From: Shinella granuli
GTDB lineage: Bacteria; Pseudomonadota; Alphaproteobacteria; Rhizobiales; Rhizobiaceae
NCBI RefSeq assembly: GCF_004341885.1
Contig: NZ_SLVX01000001.1
Span: forward strand, 186,001 to 250,000
Direction: 5' to 3'
DNA: 64,000 nt
The notes below the pieces were generated by a model. The model did not search any database. It was not told where the DNA came from and worked only from the letters and a program-made list of their open reading frames with translations. Each line of letters begins with the position of its first letter. The first letter of the stretch is position 1. Shown here in pieces: positions 57,380 to 64,000 of the stretch. The position numbers and the translations under genes are program-made.

Positions 57380-58814
57380 TACCGTCACCGTCATCCGCAA
57401 CGCCCATACCGTCATCGCCTATGATGCGGCCCGCGGCGGCCATGCCTATCTCCACGATGCGGATGTCGCCTTCGACGCGGCCGGCTTCGTCCATGTCGGC
57501 GGGCGCTACGAAGGACCGTTCGGCGAGGAAATCTCCGGCCGCGACCGCATGGTCATGCCGGGCTTCGTCAACGTGCACTGCCATTCCGGCGAGGAGCCGG
57601 TCTCGAAAAGCCTGTTCGAGGATGCCGGCACGGCGGCCCTCTGGGGACAGGCGATGTACGAATATTCGACGCTGATCGAGATAAGTGACGATGCGGTCGA
57701 GGCCGCGCTCACCGTCATGCTCGGCGATCTCCTGCGCAGCGGCGTCACCACCTTCGTCGACATTGCCGGCCCGCATGCCTGCTGGCTGCCGGTGCTGGCA
57801 CGCAGTGGCGCGCGCGCCTATGTCGCCCCGGGCTTCCGCGAGGCAGCCTGGCATGTCGAGGACAGCCACAGGCTCGATTTCCGCTGGGACGCCGCGCGGG
57901 GCCGTGACGCCTTCGCCCGGGCGCTGGAGACGGTCGATGCCGCCCGTGCACATCCCTCGAGCCGGCTCGGCGGCATCGTCGCCCCGGCGCAGGTCGAGAC
58001 CTGCTCCCCGGACCTGTTGCAGGCGGCAGTGGAGGCGGCGCGCAGCCGCGGCGTGCCGATCACCATCCATGCCGCGCAGACCATGGCCGAGCACGAGGAG
58101 CTCATGCGCCGCCACGGCCTCACCGCCGTCGCCTATCTCGAAAGCCTCGGCCTGCTCGGGCCGGACCTCGTCCTCGGGCACTGCATCTTCATCGACAGCC
58201 ATGCCTGGACGCGCCAGCGCACGGCGGCCGACCTCGAGCGGCTCGCCGCCAGCAGGACGAGCGTCGCCCATTGCCCGGTCACCTTCTCGCGCAGCGGCAT
58301 GGTGCTGCAATCGCTCGGCCGCTACCGGCAGGCGGGCGTCAATGTGGCGATCGGCACGGACAGCTATCCGTTCAACATGCTGGAGGAGATGCGCATGGCG
58401 ATGATCTGCGCCCGCATCGCCGGCGGTTCGGTCTTCGACGTCGATACCGCTGCGGTCTTCGAGGCCGCCACGCTGTCAGGTGCCAGGGCACTCGGGCGCA
58501 GCGACATCGGCCGCATCGCCAAGGGTGCGAAGGCGGATTTCTCGCTGGTCGACCTGAAACATCCCGGCATGCAGCCACTCCACGATCCGCTGCGCAACCT
58601 CCTGCACTGCGCCGCCGAACGCGCGGTCGCTGCCGTCTATGTCGACGGCGCCTGCGTCATGCGGGAGGACCGCCCGACGCTGGTCGACTATGACGGCGCT
58701 GTGGCGGAGCTGCAGGCGGTGCAGGACTTCGCGGTGCGCCGCCTCCAGGCGAACGACCCGCGCGGCCGGCCAGCGGCGACGCTCGCGCCGCTGTCGCTTC
58801 CGGTCCTGTCCTGA
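57372..58814 (+). CDS. Amidohydrolase family protein (AtzA/TrzN/cytosine deaminase-like)
   Basis: 480-residue metal-dependent hydrolase. Metal ligands: HCHSGEEP (HxH, about 65-67), IHAAQTMAEH, LGHCIFID and the Asp in GTDSYPFNMLEE, all of the TIM-barrel amidohydrolase fold with the composite beta-sandwich at the ends (VIRNAHTVIAYDAARG; KGAKADFSLVDLKHPGMQPL). Substrate class (chlorohydrolase, deaminase or amidase) is not decided. ATG 57372 overlaps the aapM stop by 8 bp, strong evidence of co-translation, so the transporter probably imports the substrate. Followed by a two-component pair on the same strand. Confidence 0.9.
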   Translation: MPDTVTVIRNAHTVIAYDAARGGHAYLHDADVAFDAAGFVHVGGRYEGPFGEEISGRDRMVMPGFVNVHCHSGEEPVSKSLFEDAGTAALWGQAMYEYSTLIEISDDAVEAALTVMLGDLLRSGVTTFVDIAGPHACWLPVLARSGARAYVAPGFREAAWHVEDSHRLDFRWDAARGRDAFARALETVDAARAHPSSRLGGIVAPAQVETCSPDLLQAAVEAARSRGVPITIHAAQTMAEHEELMRRHGLTAVAYLESLGLLGPDLVLGHCIFIDSHAWTRQRTAADLERLAASRTSVAHCPVTFSRSGMVLQSLGRYRQAGVNVAIGTDSYPFNMLEEMRMAMICARIAGGSVFDVDTAAVFEAATLSGARALGRSDIGRIAKGAKADFSLVDLKHPGMQPLHDPLRNLLHCAAERAVAAVYVDGACVMREDRPTLVDYDGAVAELQAVQDFAVRRLQANDPRGRPAATLAPLSLPVLS

Positions 58815-58873
58815 AGCGATCCCGGGCCGCATATCCGTGGCGCTGCGGATCGCCAAGGCGCGGGCGAGGCCCT

Positions 58874-60502
58874 ATGATGGTCCTCCCGATCCCTGACGCG
58901 GCTTCATCCCGGATGCGTGCACGCCCGACCTTTCTTCGTTCCTCGGCCGCCCTTGCCGGCGGCTGGCTGCTGCTCGTCGCCGCCTTTGGCCTCTATTCGG
59001 CCGAAAGCCACCGGCAGGCGCTGGAACTGGATGTCTCCGAAAGCGGCCGCGCGCTGCAAAGGGCGGTCTCGCAGCGCGTCGCCCAGCACGATGCCCACCT
59101 GACGAGCCTCAGTGCCCTCGGGCTTGCGCAGGCGCAGCCGTCGGAGGATTTCGATCTCGTCGCGAAATCCATCCTGCGCTTCTATCCGCGCATCGTCGCG
59201 ATCGACCTCATCCGCCTGGCGCCGGGCGAGGGGGCGAGCGTCGTGAGTTCGGCGACATCCGCCGATGGCGCGACGGCGAGCCCCGAAGAGGTCTCGAAGG
59301 CCGTGGCGGCGCTGACCGCCGGCAAGGCCGCCTACGGCGCGGATGCGCGGCCCGGCCACTATCGCCTGATGAAGCGCATGAACGACACGATGGCCGTCAG
59401 CCTCGATATAGACGGGGCAAAGCTCGTCGAGGACGAGGAACTGCCGCGCTGGGCCCTGCTCCGGCTGGCGACGGGCGAGGGCACGCTGCTGGAGATGGGG
59501 GCGGCGGCGCCCGCGGATACGGGCTTCCTCGCCCGCACCATCCGCTTCGAGGCGCCGATCGCCAGCGCCACGCAGCCGCTGCGCCTTTCGCTGCAACGCC
59601 ATGTCACGCTGGCCGCGCTTCTTCCGCCGCTGCCGCTCGCCCTCTTCGCCGCAATCTCGCTTGCCGGGCTTGTGCTCGTGCGCTCGCTGCTGCGCCACCG
59701 GCAGGAGGCGGCGCTGGCGCGGGAGGCGGCGGAGGCGGCCGCGCGGCGCGAGGCGCTGCGCCAGCACGAGACGAAGCTTGCCCATGCCCTGCGCATCAAC
59801 AGCATGGGCGAAATGGCCTCGGGCATCGCCCATGAACTGACCCAGCCGCTGACGGCGCTGCTCAGCCAGAGCCAGGCGGGCCGGCGCCTCGCCGCGGCCG
59901 CCGGCCTCACGGACACGCCGGTCGACGGCGTGCTTGCCGCCAATGTGCTGCAGGCCAAACGCGCGGCCGATATCCTGGTGCGCCTGCGCGCCTATGTCGG
60001 CAGAAGCGCGCCGGAGGCCGGCGTGCACGACCTTTCCCGCCACGTCGCCGACATCGTCGCCCTGTCGCGCATCGATCTCGACCGGCGCGGCATCGCGCTC
60101 GATGTCGACCTGCCGGAAGGCCCCGCGCCGGCTCGGATCGATCCGGTGGAGATCGAGCAGGTCATCCACAACCTCATCCGCAATGCCGCCGACGCGGTGA
60201 GCGAGACGGGGCGGGCGGACGGACGGGTGCGCGTGGCGCTCACGCCCGATGCGGCGGGCCATGCGATCCGTGTCTTCGACAACGGCACCGGCATCGCGCC
60301 GGATATCCTGCCGCGGCTGTTCGAGCCTTTCTTCTCCGGCAAACCGGACGGCATGGGGCTCGGGCTCAGCCTGTGCGAAAGCATCGTCGAGCGTTTCGAC
60401 GGCAGCATTTCGGCGGAAAACGCGGCGGCGGGCGGCGCGGTCTTCACCGTGCGGCTGCCGGCGGCGGACGGCATCGAGGAACGGGAAGAGGCAGCGGAAT
60501 GA
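58874..60502 (+). CDS. Sensor histidine kinase
   Basis: 542 residues. Two membrane segments (SAALAGGWLLLVAAFGLYSA, about 24-43; LPPLPLALFAAISLAGLVLV, about 250-270) bound a ~205-residue periplasmic sensor domain with no obvious PAS or Cache signature. A coiled-coil linker (HRQEAALAREAAEAAARREA) leads to the HisKA dimer with the phospho-acceptor in GIAHELTQPLTALLSQ (His320), then the ATPase: N-box VIHNLIRNAADAV, G1 FDNGTGIAP, G2 DGMGLGLSLCESI. Starts with ATG 58874 and GAGG upstream. Stop overlaps the response regulator start (ATGA). Confidence 0.92.
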   Translation: MMVLPIPDAASSRMRARPTFLRSSAALAGGWLLLVAAFGLYSAESHRQALELDVSESGRALQRAVSQRVAQHDAHLTSLSALGLAQAQPSEDFDLVAKSILRFYPRIVAIDLIRLAPGEGASVVSSATSADGATASPEEVSKAVAALTAGKAAYGADARPGHYRLMKRMNDTMAVSLDIDGAKLVEDEELPRWALLRLATGEGTLLEMGAAAPADTGFLARTIRFEAPIASATQPLRLSLQRHVTLAALLPPLPLALFAAISLAGLVLVRSLLRHRQEAALAREAAEAAARREALRQHETKLAHALRINSMGEMASGIAHELTQPLTALLSQSQAGRRLAAAAGLTDTPVDGVLAANVLQAKRAADILVRLRAYVGRSAPEAGVHDLSRHVADIVALSRIDLDRRGIALDVDLPEGPAPARIDPVEIEQVIHNLIRNAADAVSETGRADGRVRVALTPDAAGHAIRVFDNGTGIAPDILPRLFEPFFSGKPDGMGLGLSLCESIVERFDGSISAENAAAGGAVFTVRLPAADGIEEREEAAE

Positions 60503-61095
60503 CGATGGCGCCGGTCTATCTGGTCGATGACGACGAGGGGGTGCGCAGCGCGCTGTCGCTGCTGCTCGGCACCTACGGCATCCGCATCGAGACCTTCGGC
60601 GATCCCACCGCGTTCCTCGCCCGCGCGCCGAAACTCAAGCCCGGCGTGCTGCTGCTCGACCTGCGCATGCCGGCGATCACGGGCCTGCAACTGCACGAGA
60701 AGCTCGCCGCCATCGGCTGCGACTGGCCGACGATCATCTGCACCGGCCATGGCGACGTGCACGCCTGCCGCCGCGCCTTCAAGGCCGGCGTCGTCGATTT
60801 CCTCACCAAGCCCATCGACGAGCAGGTGCTGGTCGAGGCGCTGCAGCAGGCCTCCGGCGCGCTGGACGTGCATGCGGAGCGGGCCGAGGCGGCGAAACTG
60901 GTGGCGCAGCTCACCGAGCGCGAGCGCGAGGTGCTGGACATGGTGGGGCGCGGCTGGTCGACGAAGGAGATCGCCGAAGCCCTGCAGCTCTCGCCCCGCA
61001 CGGTCGATACGCACCGGGCCAACATCGCCCAGAAGCTCGGCACGACCTCGGTCGCGGAATTCGCGCGCCTTTCGCTGATCGGGCAGGCTCCGTAG
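60499..61095 (+). CDS. FixJ/NarL-type response regulator
   Basis: 198 residues. Receiver domain with acidic pocket LVDDDEG, phospho-acceptor Asp54 in LLLDLRMPAITGLQ, TGHG and KPID (Lys about 103), then a LuxR-type helix-turn-helix (LTEREREVLDMVGRGWSTKE plus IAEALQLSPRTVDTHRANIA). The 4-bp ATGA overlap with the histidine kinase stop couples their translation. Its likely targets are the upstream transporter-amidohydrolase genes and/or the HbpS-like gene downstream; no binding site could be identified. Confidence 0.94.
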   Translation: MTMAPVYLVDDDEGVRSALSLLLGTYGIRIETFGDPTAFLARAPKLKPGVLLLDLRMPAITGLQLHEKLAAIGCDWPTIICTGHGDVHACRRAFKAGVVDFLTKPIDEQVLVEALQQASGALDVHAERAEAAKLVAQLTEREREVLDMVGRGWSTKEIAEALQLSPRTVDTHRANIAQKLGTTSVAEFARLSLIGQAP

Positions 61096-61202
61096 TCCTA
61101 CCGACCCCGCTCCGTCCGTCCACCGATACCGCGAAAGCCGGAAATCTCCGAAAAGAGGGCCGTCGCCGCCGGGAAGACCGGGCGGCCCAGATGGAGATAG
61201 AC

Positions 61203-61688
61203 ATGAAGACCTTCGTTGCCGCCGCCTTCGCCGCCCTCACGCTTGCCGGCGCCGCCCGGGCTGAAATCCTCACCGAGCGCAACATGCCGCTCGACATCGC
61301 CGTCGAGGCGGCCGACGCCGCCGTGAAGGCCTGCGCTGCCAAGAAATTCAACGTATCGGTCGCCGTCGTCGACCGCGCCGGCGTCACCCGCGCTGTCCTG
61401 CGCGCCGACCGCGCCGGCCCGCACACGCTCGACAGCGCCGTTCGCAAGGCCTACACCGCCGCGTCCATGCGCACGCCGACCCAGACGATCGCCGAAAATG
61501 TCGGCAAGAACCCGGCCGCTGCCCAGCTCGTTTCGATCGAGGGCCTGCTGGTGCTTGCCGGCGGCGTGCCGGTCAAGGCCGGTGACGAGACGATCGGCGG
61601 CATCGGCGTCGGCGGCGCGCCGAGCGGCGATATCGACGACGAATGCGCCCGCGCCGGCATCGAGGCCGTCAGCGCCAAGCTGAAATAA
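61203..61688 (+). CDS. Secreted HbpS/GlcG (DUF336) heme-binding-like protein
   Basis: 161-residue precursor. Unlike cytosolic GlcG, it has a signal peptide (MKTFVAAAFAALTLAGAARA), as in Streptomyces HbpS. The DUF336 fold is shown by MPLDIAVEAADAAVKACAAK, VAVVDRAGVTRAVLRADRAG, GLLVLAGGVPVKAGDETIGG and IGVGGAPSGDIDDECARAGI. ATG 61203 has GGAG six bases upstream. It lies 107 bp after a histidine kinase/response regulator pair, as HbpS does beside SenS-SenR. Heme binding has not been shown here. Confidence 0.9.
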   Translation: MKTFVAAAFAALTLAGAARAEILTERNMPLDIAVEAADAAVKACAAKKFNVSVAVVDRAGVTRAVLRADRAGPHTLDSAVRKAYTAASMRTPTQTIAENVGKNPAAAQLVSIEGLLVLAGGVPVKAGDETIGGIGVGGAPSGDIDDECARAGIEAVSAKLK

Positions 61689-61706
61689 GACACCGTCGAC
61701 GCGACG

Positions 61707-61743
61707 AAAAAGCCCCGGCATCATGCGGATGCCGGGGCTTTTT
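61707..61743 (+). terminator. Terminator after the HbpS-like gene
   Basis: Stem GCCCCGGCATC / GATGCCGGGGC, extended by AAAAA/TTTTT, with a five-base loop, 18 bp after the stop. Confidence 0.93.
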
Positions 61744-61849
61744 GCCGTTCGGGCGGCCAAAGGTGCCGCTTGCCCGAAGCTGATGCCGGCAGTGCCATGG
61801 CTGGATATGGGGGATTCCTATTCGCGCCCGGGCGAAATATGAGTGCTGC

Positions 61850-62818
61850 ATGGATGATTCGGCGGCGATTCGTTTTTCCGGTCGTGGCGGCAGGGTGTTT
61901 CAGAGGAGCGTCCTGCTTGCGACCTGCGCGGCGGCAGTATTGGCCGCCGGCTGTGCGGCGCGGCCCGGCGTCGGTGTCGCGACGCTTTCCACCACCGTTC
62001 CGGCGTCGAGCGCGCTGGTGTTGCCCGCTCCCGGCACGCTGTCGATCGTCAGCGTGATCCAGCGGCAATATACCAATGCGGTCGAGCAGCAGATCGCGCT
62101 GTCCACCTCGGCGGCAACGCCCGGCCAGAATTTCATCAGCATCCAGGCCTTCGGCCCGGTGGAGACGACGGCGATGCCCGGCGGCACGCTGGCCTTCAAG
62201 CCGGTGCAGCATTCGGCGATCCGAAGCGAGATCCGCGCCGCGCTGCCCGGCCGCGCGCTGGCGATCTCGTCGAATTTCGTGCGCAACAGCTACGGGCCGT
62301 TCGGCTACGCCTATGGGCGGGGCGCGGGCGATGACGGCTGCCTCTATGGCTGGCAGCAGATCCGGGCGGACGAGGCGGACCGCGGCAGGCTCAACAGCTA
62401 CGGCTCGATCCAGATCCGCCTGCGCGTCTGCCAGTCCGGCGCCGGCGAGAAGGAGTTGGTCGAGATGATGTATGGCTACACCATCGTCGGCGGCTTTTCC
62501 GGCACGACCTGGAACCCCTACGGCACGCCGGCCGCGGTCGACAGCGGGATCGGCGGCGGCGAGCCGCTGCGGGTCGCGATCGAGGAGCGCAGGGCGCCGG
62601 CGACCGTCGTCGTGGAGACCGGGACGCGCGTGCCGGCGGTCCGCCGCCAGACGGAAAAGCGGCCCGTCGTGCGGCGCGCGGAAGCGCTCGACAGGGGCGA
62701 TACCGTCATCGTGCCGTCGCCGACGGGCGGCGCGGTCTCGGAAACGGAAGGGGAGGCCGTCGTGGTGCCGTCACCCGTCTGCGTTACGTCTTCTTCGGGT
62801 TCGACAACCTGCAATTGA
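61850..62818 (+). CDS. bcsN: Cellulose biosynthesis lipoprotein BcsN
   Basis: 322 residues. N-terminal lipoprotein signal with lipobox LAAGC (about 32-36), then a periplasmic domain with conserved pieces VIQRQYTNAVEQQIALSTSA, TPGQNFISIQAFGPVETTAM, SSNFVRNSYGPFGYAYGRGA, and a disordered C terminus (VRRQTEKRPVVRRAEALDRG). The size, lipobox and position immediately before bcsA match BcsN of the alphaproteobacterial cellulose operons. Its exact role is unknown. Start ATG 61850 has no strong ribosome site. Confidence 0.78.
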   Translation: MDDSAAIRFSGRGGRVFQRSVLLATCAAAVLAAGCAARPGVGVATLSTTVPASSALVLPAPGTLSIVSVIQRQYTNAVEQQIALSTSAATPGQNFISIQAFGPVETTAMPGGTLAFKPVQHSAIRSEIRAALPGRALAISSNFVRNSYGPFGYAYGRGAGDDGCLYGWQQIRADEADRGRLNSYGSIQIRLRVCQSGAGEKELVEMMYGYTIVGGFSGTTWNPYGTPAAVDSGIGGGEPLRVAIEERRAPATVVVETGTRVPAVRRQTEKRPVVRRAEALDRGDTVIVPSPTGGAVSETEGEAVVVPSPVCVTSSSGSTTCN

Positions 62819-62874
62819 ATAGCGCCTAATTTTTCCTTAACATAATGGGGCGTAAGGTCCCGGGTTGGAACGCT

Positions 62875-62898
62875 ATGACGGCGAAGGACGGCGTATGA
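62875..62898 (+). other. 7-codon upstream reading frame overlapping the bcsA start
   Basis: ATG ACG GCG AAG GAC GGC GTA TGA; its TGA shares bases with the bcsA ATG (ATGA). It includes the bcsA ribosome site AAGGA, so translation of the short frame would clear that site. It may only be coincidental. Confidence 0.35.
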
Positions 62899-64000
62899 GA
62901 CATATCGGCACGATCATCCTGTGGGCACTGGTCTCCGCCCTGGTGATCCTCGTGATCACGCTGCCCATCAACCTGCAGACCCAGCTCGTCGCCAGCATCG
63001 CCGTGGTCACCTTCATGGCTGTCATCAAGGTGCTGCGCGCCGAGGGTATCTGGCGACTGATCGCGCTCGCCTTCGGCACGGCCGTCGTGCTGCGCTATGT
63101 CTACTGGCGCACAACCAGCACGCTGCCGCCGCTGAACCAGCTTGAGAACTTCATTCCCGGCTTCCTGCTCTATCTTGCCGAGATGTACAGCGTGATGATG
63201 CTGGCGCTCAGCCTCTTCGTCGTGGCGATGCCGCTGCCGCCGCGCAAGAGCCGGCTGGCCGAGGAGGGCAGGCTGCCGTCCGTCGATGTCTTCGTGCCGA
63301 GCTACAACGAGGATATCGGCCTTCTCGCCAACACGCTCGCCGCCGCCAAGGCGATGGATTACCCGGCGGACAAGCTCACCGTCTGGCTGCTCGACGACGG
63401 CGGCACGGAGCAGAAGCGCAATGCCGCGGCGGTGATCGAGGCGCAGGTGGCCGAGGCCCGCCACCGCGAGCTCCAGGCGCTCTGCCGCGATCTCGGCGTC
63501 AATTACCTCACCCGCGCCCGCAACGAGCATGCCAAGGCCGGCAACATGAACAACGGCATGCAGCACTCGACCGGCGAGCTGATCGCCGTCTTCGATGCGG
63601 ACCATGCGCCGGCGCGCGATTTCCTGCGCCAGACGGTGGGCTACTTTGCCGACGACCCGAAGCTCTTCCTCGTCCAGACGCCGCATTTCTTCCTCAACCC
63701 GGATCCGCTGGAGCGGAACCTGCGGACCTTCGAGACGATGCCGAGCGAGAACGAGATGTTCTACGGCATCATCCAGCGCGGCCTCGACAAGTGGAACGCT
63801 GCCTTCTTCTGCGGCTCGGCCGCGGTGCTGCGGCGCACCGCGCTCAACGAGGCGGGCGGCTTTTCCGGCCTTTCGATCACCGAGGATTGCGAGACGGCGC
63901 TGGCGCTGCATTCGCGCGGCTGGAACAGCGTCTATGTCGACAAGCCGCTGATCGCCGGCCTGCAGCCCGCCACCTTCGCCAGCTTCATCGGCCAGCGCAG
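62895..64000 (+). CDS. bcsA: Cellulose synthase catalytic subunit (5' part; continues past window)
   Basis: First 368 codons of the family-2 glycosyltransferase that polymerises UDP-glucose into cellulose across the inner membrane. N-terminal helices (MRHIGTIILWALVSALVILV; VITLPINLQTQLVASIAVVT) precede the GT domain: VFVPSYNEDIGLL, the DDG motif VWLLDDGGTEQKRN, DxD in FDADHAPARDFL, and the catalytic TED motif in ITEDCETALALHSRGW. The QxxRW motif and PilZ c-di-GMP domain lie beyond the window. AAGGA precedes ATG 62895. Follows bcsN by 76 bp. Confidence 0.96.
   Translation, partial: MRHIGTIILWALVSALVILVITLPINLQTQLVASIAVVTFMAVIKVLRAEGIWRLIALAFGTAVVLRYVYWRTTSTLPPLNQLENFIPGFLLYLAEMYSVMMLALSLFVVAMPLPPRKSRLAEEGRLPSVDVFVPSYNEDIGLLANTLAAAKAMDYPADKLTVWLLDDGGTEQKRNAAAVIEAQVAEARHRELQALCRDLGVNYLTRARNEHAKAGNMNNGMQHSTGELIAVFDADHAPARDFLRQTVGYFADDPKLFLVQTPHFFLNPDPLERNLRTFETMPSENEMFYGIIQRGLDKWNAAFFCGSAAVLRRTALNEAGGFSGLSITEDCETALALHSRGWNSVYVDKPLIAGLQPATFASFIGQR

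Overview
The window is high-GC chromosomal DNA from an alphaproteobacterium, most likely a member of the Rhizobiaceae (Rhizobium/Agrobacterium/Ensifer/Shinella group). The evidence is the carA-yqeY-dnaG-rpoD backbone, a long acidic RpoD, RIME-like intergenic repeats, a BP26/SIMPL protein, an Aap-type amino-acid transporter and a bcsN-bcsA cellulose locus. The genus cannot be fixed from this sequence alone.

Layout. 1-2651: 5' three quarters of carB (minus strand). 2831-16331: accessory block with a TetR regulator and FAD monooxygenase sharing twin palindromes, an ampR/class D beta-lactamase divergent pair, a zinc dehydrogenase, a membrane LytTR regulator facing a DUF2306 gene, a zinc metallopeptidase, an EptA-like protein without its catalytic domain, an aldo/keto reductase with a LysR regulator, and two efflux pumps (TetA-like MFS and MATE). 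16389-31461: housekeeping core carA, yqeY, dnaG, recQ, kbl-tdh, rpoD, with small glyoxalase-fold, SDR, methyltransferase and GFA genes interspersed. 31474-42809: a membrane alpha/beta hydrolase, trans-aconitate methyltransferase, haloacid dehalogenase, zinc dehydrogenase, class IV aminotransferase, a triplicated terminator unit behind an orphan LivK-type binding protein, a lytic transglycosylase lipoprotein, and small genes including a 42-residue membrane protein.

42964-43039 is tRNA-Ile2 (CAT anticodon). The next ~3 kb is visibly lower in GC and patchy: an RTX repeat protein, a GNAT acetyltransferase relic and an MBL-fold hydrolase, which looks like horizontally acquired DNA. An arsR-acr3-arsC operon follows with an operator over its promoter; arsR appears leaderless.

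48375-53481 holds a DUF1989 protein, a beta-propeller/TPR-regulator pair, a decayed DUF899 gene, an MFS transporter and two small proteins. 54036-61688 is the most coherent unit: a periplasmic binding protein and two permeases of an Aap-type transporter (no ATPase gene), an overlapping amidohydrolase, a histidine kinase/response regulator pair and a secreted HbpS/GlcG-like protein. It reads as uptake and hydrolysis of an unidentified amide- or amine-containing compound together with a sensory system. The window ends in bcsN and the first 368 codons of bcsA.
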